Below, piece by piece: positions 17,620 through 25,519 of a stretch of DNA of 64,000 bases. Source of the DNA: Xenococcaceae cyanobacterium MO_188.B32 (lineage in GTDB: Bacteria > Cyanobacteriota > Cyanobacteriia > Cyanobacteriales > Xenococcaceae); assembly GCA_030065635.1 (NCBI GenBank), contig JASJDJ010000003.1, positions 62,001 through 126,000 on the forward strand. Reading direction: 5' to 3'. The notes below the pieces were generated by a model that saw only the letters and a program-made list of their open reading frames with translations, had not been told where the DNA came from and ran no database searches. The position numbers were made by a program, and so were the translations under genes. Numbering within the stretch: the stretch's first letter is position 1; every line of letters begins with the position of its first letter.

Positions 17620-17676
17620 ATGACACTTAGTAAATGGCAACCATTCCCAAATTTGTCCGCACAGAATTTTACCTAA
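17620..17676 (+). other. Short leader ORF with strong ribosome-binding site, resembling an Hsp20 start
   Basis: This 18-codon frame (MTLSKWQPFPNLSAQNFT) has a very good TGGAGGT ribosome-binding site 5 nt upstream and ends 49 bp before the psbA start. The opening M-T-L-S-K-W-Q-P-F resembles the N-terminus of bacterial Hsp20 proteins (M-A-L-V-R-W-Q-P-F). It may be the relic of an hsp20 gene whose promoter now serves psbA, or a genuine leader peptide. An in-frame reading upstream exists but looks non-coding. Confidence 0.45.
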
Positions 17677-17725
17677 TTAACCTAACCGTATTCGAGCGAA
17701 ATTAATACGGAGGAGCAATAAAATT

Positions 17726-18808
17726 ATGAATACTTTTGTTCGACGACGTTCTGAACCCAATCTGCTTGAAGTTTGGGAGCAATTTTGTAATTGGATTACC
17801 AGTACCAATAATCGCATCTATATTGGTTGGTTTGGTGTATTAATGATTCCCACGTTCTTAGTAGCAACTATTTGTTTTATCCTAGCTTTAATCGCTGCCC
17901 CTGCCGTGGATGTCGAGGGCATTCGCGCACCAGTTATCGGTTCTTTGTTAGGTGGTAACAATATCATAACTGCTGCCGTCGTGCCTACTTCTGCTGCGAT
18001 CGGACTGCACTTTTACCCTATCTGGGAAGCAGCTTCCTTAGATGAATGGCTTTACAATGGCGGTTGTTATCAATTGATTGTTTTTCACTTTTTAATTGGT
18101 ATATGGTGCTATTTGGGAAGACAATGGGAACTAAGTTATCGTGAAGGTTTGCGCCCTTGGATTGCTGTAGCTTTTTCTGCACCAGTGGCAGCAGCAACAG
18201 CAGTATTGCTGGTTTATCCTATCGGTCAGGGCAGTTTTTCCGAAGGATTACCGTTGGGAATTGCGGGAACTTTTCACTTTATGCTGGCTTTTCAGGCACA
18301 TCACAATATTTTAATGAATCCCTTCCATATGCTGGGAGTAGCTGGGGTCTTTGGTGGTGCTCTCTTGGCTGCTTTACATGGTTCGTTAGTTACTTCAACT
18401 TTAATTCGAGAAACCATTGAAACTGAATCTGTTGACAAAGGTTATAAATTTGGTCAAGAACAGGTTACTTACAATTACATGGCAGGACATTATGGATTCT
18501 TGGGTCGATTACTTATTCCTTGGTTTGCTAGTAGCAACCATAGAGCTTTCCATTTCCTTCTGGTAGCCCTGCCTACAATAGGAATTTGGTGTGCGACAGC
18601 AGGAGTGAGCGCAATGGCATTTAACCTTAATGGCTTTAACTTTAACCAATCGATTTTAGATAGCCAAGGTCGTGTAATTTATAGTGATGCCGATCTGCTT
18701 AATCGAGCTAATTTAGGGATTCAAGCCATGCATTCCCCTAATGCTCATCATTTTCCTTTAACTCTGGCTGGTGGCGAACCAATTACTGTTAATTTGGTTA
18801 GTGGTTAG
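17726..18808 (+). CDS. psbA: Divergent photosystem II D1 protein (rogue/sentinel type)
   Basis: This 360-residue D1 homologue aligns with standard D1 from end to end with a one-residue insertion near D1 position 255. Local numbering is D1+3 before that point and D1+4 after it. Retained: Tyr161 (TyrZ), His190, His198 (P680), His215 and His272 (iron/quinone), His332, His337 and Ala344. Changed: Asp170 to Glu, Glu189 to His, Glu333 to Ser, Asp342 to Thr (Mn4CaO5 ligands or neighbours), Asp61 to Glu, Glu65 to Ala, Asn181 to His, His195 to Asn, and Ser264/Phe265 to Ala/Ser in the QB pocket. The pattern matches the rogue D1 (sentinel D1) class, thought to form PSII unable to evolve oxygen. The Gln-Asp pair linked to chlorophyll f synthase is absent (CYLGRQWE). 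A GGAGGA ribosome-binding site precedes the ATG. Confidence 0.95.
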   Translation: MNTFVRRRSEPNLLEVWEQFCNWITSTNNRIYIGWFGVLMIPTFLVATICFILALIAAPAVDVEGIRAPVIGSLLGGNNIITAAVVPTSAAIGLHFYPIWEAASLDEWLYNGGCYQLIVFHFLIGIWCYLGRQWELSYREGLRPWIAVAFSAPVAAATAVLLVYPIGQGSFSEGLPLGIAGTFHFMLAFQAHHNILMNPFHMLGVAGVFGGALLAALHGSLVTSTLIRETIETESVDKGYKFGQEQVTYNYMAGHYGFLGRLLIPWFASSNHRAFHFLLVALPTIGIWCATAGVSAMAFNLNGFNFNQSILDSQGRVIYSDADLLNRANLGIQAMHSPNAHHFPLTLAGGEPITVNLVSG

Positions 18809-19108
18809 TCGTAGGGGCAAAATAATAGACTTCTTGCCAAAATACACGCTCAAGCGGAATTAATCCCTTTTACCTTTTACCTTTTACCTTGACTTAACCA
18901 AGGTTTATAGGACTTATGCAAGAGGTCTAATGCCTTGCCTTGATTGTTATAACAAGGCTAAAAGTCACCGTTACACCGCCTTTTAACGACGGTGTAACGG
19001 TGACCTTCAAATTATATTTTTGTCAGGAGAGAAGAAGAAAGTTTTATTTATTTTCTAAGCGATCGATATGTATTGGATTAGGTTATTTATTTAATAAAGA
19101 GGTACATT
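18809..19108. other. psbA downstream region: tandem CCTTTTA repeat and 15-bp hairpin
   Basis: The 300 bp between psbA and the next gene hold a GTAGGGGC fragment of the palindromic repeat family (~18812), three to four tandem CCTTTTA heptamers (18866-18890), and a perfect inverted repeat at 18964-19004 (listed separately). No further gene is seen. Confidence 0.6.
18964..19004 (+). terminator. Perfect 15-bp inverted repeat, likely psbA terminator or RNA hairpin
   Basis: GTCACCGTTACACCG at 18964-18978 is followed after 11 nt by its exact complement at 18990-19004. The stem is GC-balanced and strong, and AT-rich DNA with a TATTTTT stretch lies about 10 nt further on. It fits a transcription terminator or 3'-stabilising hairpin for the psbA transcript. 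A protein-binding palindrome cannot be excluded. Confidence 0.6.
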
Positions 19109-19591
19109 GTGGAACTTAAATCGGTATCGATGAATATTCCTGAAGGAGCAAACATCATCATTGGTCAGACCCATTTTATTAAAACTGTAGAAGACCTGTA
19201 TGAAATTATGGTGGGAATATCATCTCAAGTAAAGTTTGGTATTGCTTTCTGCGAAGCTTCGGGGGATTGTCTAATTCGGATAGCGGGCAACGATGCAACT
19301 CTTCAAGAACAGGCGATCGCTAATGCTAAAGCACTTAGCGCAGGACATAGTTTTGTCATCTTGCTTAAGGAAGCCTATCCGATTAACTTCCTCAATGCGA
19401 TCGAGCAGTGTCCAGAAGTCTGTAATATCTATTGTGCGACAGCTAACCCTGTAGAAGCGATTATCGCCGAAACCGAACAGGGAAGAGGTATTCTTGGTGT
19501 TATAGATGGCTATTCTCCTCAAGGAGTAGAAAGCGAAGAAGATATTAAAGCGCGTCAAAACTTACTGCGTCAGATTGGTTACAAACTGTAG
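19109..19591 (+). CDS. Adenosine-specific kinase-like protein (PF04008 family)
   Basis: This 160-residue soluble protein starts at GTG with a GAGGT ribosome-binding site. It matches the small family of which an archaeal member was described as adenosine-specific kinase. The conserved run GIAFCEASGDCLIR (about 44-57), GHSFVILLKEAYP and the nucleotide-site-like RGILGVIDGYSP (about 125-136) are all present. The role is probably binding or phosphorylating adenosine-type ligands; its physiological role in bacteria is little known. It follows the rogue psbA and precedes a universal stress protein, a setting consistent with energy-charge or stress metabolism. Confidence 0.8.
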   Translation: MELKSVSMNIPEGANIIIGQTHFIKTVEDLYEIMVGISSQVKFGIAFCEASGDCLIRIAGNDATLQEQAIANAKALSAGHSFVILLKEAYPINFLNAIEQCPEVCNIYCATANPVEAIIAETEQGRGILGVIDGYSPQGVESEEDIKARQNLLRQIGYKL

Positions 19592-19632
19592 ACTGATAAA
19601 TGATTTATCTTCCCGTATCTCTATTTCTTTTT

Positions 19633-20073
19633 TTACTTTTTCATAACAGGTACGATTAAAACTGGACAAGATGCCTTACGGATAATACCTTCACTAACAC
19701 TTCCTAATAAAGCTTTGTATAAGGCACTATGACCATGAGAACCGATTACAATCATCTCTGCGTTAAGTTTTGATGCCTCTTGGAGAATAGTTTCCACTGT
19801 TGACCCTTGAAGAAGTAAAGGAGTAACATTAATTCCACTTTGTTCCAATTCCAAAGCTTTATCTTGAATATATCGATGTTCTTCTCTAAGAGTTTTGGCT
19901 CTCCAATCACGTTTAGATTGCGGACCCGTACCATAACCAACAAAATCAGGCTCGGGAGCAGCAATATGGATTAACCAAAGTTTACTAGAAAAACACCTGG
20001 CTATTTCTGCTGCTTTATCTACAACCGTAGACGTAATATCAGAAAAATCTATTGCTGCCAAAATATTGTCCAC
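19633..20073 (-). CDS. Universal stress protein (UspA family)
   Basis: This protein is about 146 residues long, with GTG at 20073 preferred because GGAG lies 8 nt upstream; a TTG six codons earlier is possible. A single Usp domain is present: NILAAIDFSD at the start, and the ATP-binding G-2x-G-9x-G-(S/T) motif in GSHGHSALYKALLGSVSEG (about 112-130). The motif marks it as the ATP-binding type. The Usp family is induced by starvation, anoxia and other stresses. A second usp lies at 25520. Confidence 0.92.
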   Translation of the reverse strand: MDNILAAIDFSDITSTVVDKAAEIARCFSSKLWLIHIAAPEPDFVGYGTGPQSKRDWRAKTLREEHRYIQDKALELEQSGINVTPLLLQGSTVETILQEASKLNAEMIVIGSHGHSALYKALLGSVSEGIIRKASCPVLIVPVMKK

Positions 20074-20214
20074 AATTAATTCTCCAAACAAGAATTCTAG
20101 CCATTGGCTATAAGTCCCTCGTCTTTAGTTTAACTTTTTGGCTAAAAGCTAATAACTTTTCACTTCTATTTTTATGACAGGTATCACGATCGGCTACGTG
20201 CTGCCAAGAACAAT

Positions 20215-20244
20215 CCTCACAAATTCTTCAAGCTTATTGCTTAT
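20215..20244 (+). promoter_or_regulatory. Shared 30-nt element, copy D (weaker, before DUF4327 gene)
   Basis: CCTCACAA, AT, TCTTCA and, ten bases on, TTAT align without gaps to copies A-C. By my count 14 of the 18 invariant positions match. It lies 37 nt upstream of the DUF4327 start, in the same orientation. It is weaker than the other three, so it may be a lower-affinity site or chance. Confidence 0.4.
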
Positions 20245-20281
20245 CTTAAAACCGAGAGCGAATTATTGAATGAGGTGTGCA

Positions 20282-20503
20282 ATGGTTGCTACAGTTGATT
20301 ATTCTATTGATGAAATTAAAAACGAAGCTCGTCATCTAGTCGAAAGAGGAATTATCGATCGCCATCAGCCAATTTGTATTCTTTGTGAATTTATTCCTCC
20401 AAGAGAATGGATTTGTGTTGAATGCGAATTAGAAAAAAATGACTATCTATTAAGAGATCGTATTTGCGATCTTTTAACAAAAGACGAGTGGCAAGAAGAT
20501 TAA
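20282..20503 (+). CDS. DUF4327 family small protein
   Basis: This 73-residue protein is counted from the ATG at 20282; an in-frame start four codons earlier is possible. The DUF4327 pattern is clear: YSIDEIKNEARHLVERG, the PICILCEFIPPREW block, and VECELEKNDYLLRDRICDLL. Two Cys flank the middle block and one more follows. This is a conserved small cyanobacterial protein of unknown function. It sits between regulatory element D and element B/lon, which suggests expression with the stress-type genes around it. Confidence 0.85.
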   Translation: MVATVDYSIDEIKNEARHLVERGIIDRHQPICILCEFIPPREWICVECELEKNDYLLRDRICDLLTKDEWQED

Positions 20504-20560
20504 AACTGGTGGGGTAGAGAATTGTCGCTCGATTAACCCGTGACCCGCGAGCGATAAAAC

Positions 20561-20590
20561 CTTCACAACATCCTCAAGTTTTTGGTCTAA
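20561..20590 (+). promoter_or_regulatory. Shared 30-nt element, copy B (before lon)
   Basis: CTTCACAA, CA, TCCTCA and, ten bases on, CTAA have spacing identical to copies A and C. It shares 24 of 30 bases with copy C by my count. It lies 82 nt upstream of the lon ATG, pointing at it. A TATATC hexamer ~25 nt downstream could be a -10 box. Confidence 0.65.
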
Positions 20591-20671
20591 TTTTGAGGTG
20601 AGAAAATATATCGTGCAAAATTGCCCAAACAGTACAGAACTGTTGAGACTTGAGTTGCAACAGGAGGTTCT

Positions 20672-23230
20672 ATGGTCGATGTTAGTTCTTTATTTTTTAG
20701 CAAGCAAAACAAACTAGAAACGAGCTTATTGCTTCCTCTTCGCGATGTTGTTTTGTTACCAGGAATTACTCTACCAGTGGTGGCAGGAAAACCACGCTCC
20801 GTAGCTGTAGTAGAGTCTGCCATGCTGACAGAAAATAAACAGCTAATTGTAACGGCAATTCGGTCTCAAGCTCTAGAAAGATTTAAAAAATTAGAAACAG
20901 CACAAGCCGTTCAAGGTGCTAGCGAAACTAAAAAAATCACATTCCCTGAAATTGAAAGTTTTCCAGAAATTTATCCCATAGCAACGCTAGCAGTTATCCA
21001 TAAAATGAGCCGTTTACCTGGCGGTCCAATCCAGCTAATTATTGAAGGTTTAGAACGAGTCGAGATTATCGATCTAGTTGAGACCGATCCTACCTACACT
21101 GTTAAGTTTAAGCGATTGCCACCAGTCAACGAAGAAGAAAGTCTAGCCAAAGGAGCAGACCAAACAACTATCGCAGCCTTAACCCAGGCAATCAAGTCGC
21201 TTTGGACGGAAGTAGCAGCCATAAATCCTCGATTTCCTGAAGAACTATTGGGAGTATTATTAAACAGCCAAGAGCCAGCCCAACTAGCATATCAGACCTC
21301 TGTCTTACTGCAACAAGATGTCACGACTACCCAGAAAATTTTAGAGGAAGAAAATCTAGAAAAATTATTGCGTCAAATTCTGGCAGATTTACAAAAAGAA
21401 ATTGAAGTTCAAAAGCTACAAGGAGAGATTTTAGGAGAGACCAAAAAAGAAATCGACCAACAACAGAAAGAATTCTTTTTACGCCAGCAACTCAAAAAAA
21501 TTCAGGAACAATTAGGGGAAACAGATCCAGAGCAAGCAGAAATCGATGAATTGCGCTCGCGTCTGGCAGCAGCAGATTTACCAGAAGTGGTAGAAAAACA
21601 GGTAAAGAGAGAATTAAACCGTCTAGAGCGAGTCAAGAGTGCTTCGGCAGAAGGAGGTGTAATTCGTACCTATCTGGACTGGCTGTTAGAAATGCCTTGG
21701 AATCAGCAGGTAGAAGATAATCTAGATTTAGATAATGCCAGAACTATCTTAGATGAAGACCACTATGGTTTAGACAAAGTTAAAGAACGGATTATCGAAC
21801 ACCTAGCTACCTTTAAGCTCAAAAAATTAGCCCAACAGCAGTTAGCTTCAGCATCAGACCATCACATTCCTAAATCCTACACCGTCGGTACTGTTATTTG
21901 TTTTGCCGGACCTCCAGGAGTGGGTAAAACCAGTCTAGGACAATCGATCGCCCGTACTTTGGGCAGACCATTCGAGCGCATTAGTTTAGGTGGATTGAGG
22001 GATGAAGCAGAATTGCGCGGTCATCGTCGCACCTATATTGGTGCCATGCCCGGTCGTATTATCCAAGCTTTACATCGAGCGGGAGTAAACAATCCGGTGA
22101 TTATGCTGGATGAATTGGATAAAGTGGGTATGGATTATCGTGGCGATCCAGCTTCAGTTTTATTAGAAATTCTCGACCCGCAGCAAAATCATAGTTTCCG
22201 CGACCTATATTTAGATTTGGATTTTGACCTCTCCCAAGTGCTGTTTATCGGTACTGCTAACGATCTGAGTCGCATTCCCCCACCCCTACTAGACCGTCTG
22301 GAAATTATCGAACTGTCTGGTTATTCCCAACAGGAAAAACTCAAAATTGCTCAAAAATATTTGCTTCCCAGACAAATCAATAAAGCAGGACTGCCAGATG
22401 ATGCCGTGCAGCTTCCCGAATCAACTATCTGTCTGGCGATCGAATATTACACCCACGAAGCGGGGGTAAGAAAATTAGAACAGCAATTAGGAACTCTCTG
22501 CCGTAAGGTTGCCGTTCGTTATGCCGAGGGTGACACTAGTCCTCAGCTAATCCATCCCGAACAGTTAGAAGAATTACTCGGTGCGAGACAATTTCTTAAA
22601 GAAGAAATACGTTCAGAAAGTAAACCTGGTGTCTCTACTGGTCTTGCCTGGACGCTACAGGGTGGAGAAATTTTGTTTATCGAAGCCGTCTTGTTACCTC
22701 AAGGAGAAGACCTCACTCTGACGGGACAATTGGGAGAAGTCATGCAAGAATCGGCTGAAATTGCCCGTTCTTATGTGTGGTCGCAAGCGGAATTCTTGGG
22801 TATTGACTTGAGTGTTTTTAAAGATAATGGTTTGCACATTCACGTTCCTGCTGGAGCAATTCCTAAAGATGGACCCTCGGCTGGAGTAACTATGGTTACG
22901 GCGATCGCCTCTTTGTTAATGGATCGTCCAGTTCGCAACGATACCGCTATGACAGGGGAAGTTAATCTCAGTGGAGAAGTTTTACCTATTGGTGGAGTGC
23001 GAGAAAAAGTCTTAGCTGCTCACCGAGTGGGGATTAAGCGGGTGTTGCTACCCAAACACAATGAAAAAGATGTGGTTGATGTACCAGCAGATGTCCGCCA
23101 GCAAATAGAATTTGTTTTTTGCGATTGCATCAAACAAGTGTTAGCTAATGCGTTAGTAAATCAGCGGGAGGTTGAATTTAATGGTGCCAATAGCAATTTT
23201 GGGGGAACAAAGTTTATGGAAACCAGATGA
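20672..23230 (+). CDS. lon: ATP-dependent protease Lon
   Basis: This 852-residue LonA-type protease has an N-terminal substrate-binding LON domain (LLLPLRDVVLLPG at the start), a coiled-coil helical region (~200-330), an AAA+ domain with Walker A GPPGVGKTS (~412) and Walker B VIMLDELDKV, and a C-terminal protease domain with the Ser-Lys dyad (Ser in PKDGPSAG, ~735; Lys in REKVLAA, ~777). It degrades misfolded and regulatory proteins. An AGGAGG ribosome-binding site precedes the ATG and regulatory element B lies 82 nt upstream. The pentapeptide-repeat gene starts one base after its stop, indicating an operon. Well-studied cyanobacteria such as Synechocystis are reported to lack Lon, so its presence here is notable. 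Confidence 0.96.
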   Translation: MVDVSSLFFSKQNKLETSLLLPLRDVVLLPGITLPVVAGKPRSVAVVESAMLTENKQLIVTAIRSQALERFKKLETAQAVQGASETKKITFPEIESFPEIYPIATLAVIHKMSRLPGGPIQLIIEGLERVEIIDLVETDPTYTVKFKRLPPVNEEESLAKGADQTTIAALTQAIKSLWTEVAAINPRFPEELLGVLLNSQEPAQLAYQTSVLLQQDVTTTQKILEEENLEKLLRQILADLQKEIEVQKLQGEILGETKKEIDQQQKEFFLRQQLKKIQEQLGETDPEQAEIDELRSRLAAADLPEVVEKQVKRELNRLERVKSASAEGGVIRTYLDWLLEMPWNQQVEDNLDLDNARTILDEDHYGLDKVKERIIEHLATFKLKKLAQQQLASASDHHIPKSYTVGTVICFAGPPGVGKTSLGQSIARTLGRPFERISLGGLRDEAELRGHRRTYIGAMPGRIIQALHRAGVNNPVIMLDELDKVGMDYRGDPASVLLEILDPQQNHSFRDLYLDLDFDLSQVLFIGTANDLSRIPPPLLDRLEIIELSGYSQQEKLKIAQKYLLPRQINKAGLPDDAVQLPESTICLAIEYYTHEAGVRKLEQQLGTLCRKVAVRYAEGDTSPQLIHPEQLEELLGARQFLKEEIRSESKPGVSTGLAWTLQGGEILFIEAVLLPQGEDLTLTGQLGEVMQESAEIARSYVWSQAEFLGIDLSVFKDNGLHIHVPAGAIPKDGPSAGVTMVTAIASLLMDRPVRNDTAMTGEVNLSGEVLPIGGVREKVLAAHRVGIKRVLLPKHNEKDVVDVPADVRQQIEFVFCDCIKQVLANALVNQREVEFNGANSNFGGTKFMETR

Positions 23231-23231
23231 A

Positions 23232-23693
23232 ATGGACGTAGAGGAATTAAAAGCAGCCTATAAATTAGGTAAAAGAGATTTTCCGCGCTCTCATTTACCT
23301 AAAGCAGATCTGCACAAAGCTTGTTTAGCAGATATCGATCTCAGCCAAGCTTATCTCTATCGAGCTATTTTGAGTAAAGCTCACCTCAAACGAGCTTTTT
23401 TGAATCGAGCTATTCTTTATGGGGCAAATTTACATCAAGCACAGCTATTGTGGGCTAGTTTAATCGAGGCAGATTTAGAGAATGCCAACTTGACTAACGC
23501 TATTCTCAATCATGCCAATTTGGATGGAGCAAATTTACGCAATGCCAATCTCAGTCACGCTCATTTGGTCTGGGCAAATTTGCGGGATGCTAATTTAACT
23601 AATGCCCGTCTCGATCGCACGGATTTAAGAAGTGCTAGATTCTGTCGGACGATTATGCCTGATGGCAGTGTGAGAAATGATGGTTGTTATTAG
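23232..23693 (+). CDS. Pentapeptide-repeat protein
   Basis: This 153-residue protein is counted from the ATG at 23232, one base after the lon stop; upstream in-frame ATGs at 23172 and 23181 lie inside lon and give an unlikely N-terminus. MDVEELKAAYKLGKRDF is the usual opening of this cyanobacterial type. It is followed by about 22 A(D/N)LXX-type pentapeptides (ADLHKACLADIDLSQA, NANLDGANLRNANLS) that fold as a right-handed quadrilateral beta-helix. The function is unknown; some family members interact with proteins or mimic DNA. It is translationally linked to lon. Confidence 0.88.
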   Translation: MDVEELKAAYKLGKRDFPRSHLPKADLHKACLADIDLSQAYLYRAILSKAHLKRAFLNRAILYGANLHQAQLLWASLIEADLENANLTNAILNHANLDGANLRNANLSHAHLVWANLRDANLTNARLDRTDLRSARFCRTIMPDGSVRNDGCY

Positions 23694-23737
23694 GGTCAGT
23701 TAGCGAAACCTCTTTATCAAACCGCAGGAGAAAAAAA

Positions 23738-25306
23738 ATGGAAAGTTATGATTATGTAATTTTAGGTGCTGGATTAGGTGGACTGTCTGCAGCAGCTTGT
23801 TTGACTCGTCAGGGATATCGAGTTGCGGTCTTAGAACAGCACTATTTGCCAGGGGGATGCTGTCATACTTTTGATTATGGTGATTATAGCTTCTGTGCCG
23901 ATGTCCACTATATCTATCAATGTGGTGAAGGGCAAACGGTAAAACAATTTCTTAACTATATCGAGCGCGATGTTCCTTTTAATTCCCTCGATCCAGACTG
24001 TATCGATCGGGTAATTACCCCAGAAGTTGATTTTCGTATCCCTTTAAATTGGGAAAAATTCCGCGCTCGCCTGATTGCCACTTTTCCCGAAGAAACAAAA
24101 GAAATTAATCTTTACTGCGACGAGATCGAGCAATTACATAAAGAAATACAGCAGCTAAATCAAGAGGTGCATTGGTTCGACTTAAATTGGTCGGATTGGC
24201 TATCATTACCTAAATATTGGCATCTATTTACTAGACGTAACTGGACATTACAAGACCTGTACGATCGCATCGGCTTATCCCCTAAACTACAGGCATTATT
24301 AGCCGGTCAAAGTGGCGATTACGGTTTACCACCGTCAGAAATTGCCCTTATTACCCATACCTCTTTGGTTGGAGATTATTCAGACGGTGCCTACTATCCT
24401 CGGCATCACTTTAAACACTTAGTTGATACCGTTGTCTCTGCTATCACCGATGGCGGTGGTATAGTTAAATATTCCACTCCTGTAGAGCACATTGAAGTAG
24501 AAAATAATCGGGTAGTGAGTGTAACCGCAGGAGGAGAAACCTATCAAGCCGATATCACCTATATTAGCGACCTCGACCCTAAATTGACTGTAAAATTAAT
24601 GCATAATTCTTTGGCTTTAAGTCAACAAGAGTATCGTCGTTTAACTAACTATGAATACTCTGCCAGTGCTTTTAATATTTATCTCGGTCTAGACTCTCGG
24701 TTTGACCCCCAATCTTACGGTCTTGGCAATTGGAATATTTGGTATTATCCCAACAGCGATCTCAATCAAGCCTATCAACACCAGCTGGAAGGAAATTTAG
24801 AACATCCTTGGATCTTTTTATCCTCCCCTACCCTAAAATCCAGCGAACCAGGAATGGCACCAGAAGGTCATCATGTTCTAGAAATTACTACCGTTTGTCC
24901 CTACAAACCGTTTCAAGAATTACACGAAACAGATGCTAAAGCCTACAAAGCTCAAAAACGAGCCGTATATCAGCAGGTAATGGCTAGCGTGCGCGATTTA
25001 ATTCCCGATATAGACAAATATATTCGCATGAAAATTTATGGTACGCCTACCACCAGCGAATATTATCTCGGACAACCCCAGGGTAATATGTATGGTGCTA
25101 AATTGATGCCCCAACAAATCGGCTTAAATCGTTTGGGTTACAAAACTGAATTGCCGAATTTGTTCTTAGTTGGTGCTAGTGCTGGCTATCCTAGCGTTCC
25201 AGGCGTAATTAGTAATGGTATGGACGTGGTGGAATTATTGACAGGAAAAGTAATTAGGAGTTCGGAGTTCGGAGTTAGTAGTTCGGAGTTAGTAGCTAGT
25301 AGTTAA
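23738..25306 (+). CDS. FAD-dependent carotenoid isomerase/retinol saturase-like oxidoreductase
   Basis: This protein is about 522 residues long, from the ATG at 23738 with AGGAG upstream. The N-terminal dinucleotide-binding motif is VILGAGLGGLSAAACL followed by GYRVAVLEQHYLPGGC, and the C-terminal FAD block is NLFLVGASAGYPSVPGVI. It belongs to the CrtI/CrtISO/retinol-saturase superfamily, which isomerises or (de)saturates polyenes; the closest match I recognise is the retinol 13,14-reductase-like branch. The substrate is unknown. The last ~15 codons (IRSSEFGVSSSELVASS) are encoded by an STRR repeat that has invaded the 3' end, so the natural C-terminus was probably a little different. It lies 44 bp after the pentapeptide gene and may be co-transcribed. 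Confidence 0.85.
   Translation: MESYDYVILGAGLGGLSAAACLTRQGYRVAVLEQHYLPGGCCHTFDYGDYSFCADVHYIYQCGEGQTVKQFLNYIERDVPFNSLDPDCIDRVITPEVDFRIPLNWEKFRARLIATFPEETKEINLYCDEIEQLHKEIQQLNQEVHWFDLNWSDWLSLPKYWHLFTRRNWTLQDLYDRIGLSPKLQALLAGQSGDYGLPPSEIALITHTSLVGDYSDGAYYPRHHFKHLVDTVVSAITDGGGIVKYSTPVEHIEVENNRVVSVTAGGETYQADITYISDLDPKLTVKLMHNSLALSQQEYRRLTNYEYSASAFNIYLGLDSRFDPQSYGLGNWNIWYYPNSDLNQAYQHQLEGNLEHPWIFLSSPTLKSSEPGMAPEGHHVLEITTVCPYKPFQELHETDAKAYKAQKRAVYQQVMASVRDLIPDIDKYIRMKIYGTPTTSEYYLGQPQGNMYGAKLMPQQIGLNRLGYKTELPNLFLVGASAGYPSVPGVISNGMDVVELLTGKVIRSSEFGVSSSELVASS
25256..25306. repeat. STRR repeat inside the 3' end of the flavoprotein gene
   Basis: Tandem heptamer-like units GGAGTTC, GGAGTTA and GTAGTTA run to the stop codon and encode the last ~16 residues of the protein. 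Related repeats lie between genes elsewhere in the window. Confidence 0.8.
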
Positions 25307-25315
25307 TGGCTAACG

Positions 25316-25440
25316 ATACTAAATCCTGTTTAGATACACTACTTAAAATCTGTGTAAAGGCAGAGGACAGGGGGCAAAAGAGTTTAAACTCGTTTAATGC
25401 TCCTGATTTAAAAGTAGGTTTTCAAAATCGGATTTAGTAT
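25316..25440. mobile_element. Candidate 125-bp MITE with 11-bp terminal inverted repeats
   Basis: ATACTAAATCC at 25316-25326 is matched by the inverted GGATTTAGTAT at 25430-25440, with further partial pairing inward (TGTTT versus AAAATC). TA dinucleotides at both borders fit IS630/Tc1-mariner-type target duplication. The interior has no coding capacity. Only one copy is seen in this window. Confidence 0.6.
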
Positions 25441-25449
25441 GACTAAGAA

Positions 25450-25494
25450 CCAACGACCAACCACTAACTACTAACAACTAACTACTAACAACCA
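25450..25494. repeat. STRR repeat, unit ACTAACA/ACTAACT
   Basis: About six tandem heptamer-like units lie between the MITE candidate and the usp start, filling the leader of that gene. Confidence 0.75.
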
Positions 25495-25519
25495 ATTTAA
25501 AACGAAAAAGGGATTAAGT

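Noticed and set aside
17726-18808. Chlorophyll f synthase (super-rogue D1)
   Set aside because: The Gln-Asp pair after Tyr126 associated with that enzyme is absent (CYLGRQWE), and no far-red photosystem cluster is nearby. Rogue/sentinel D1 fits better.
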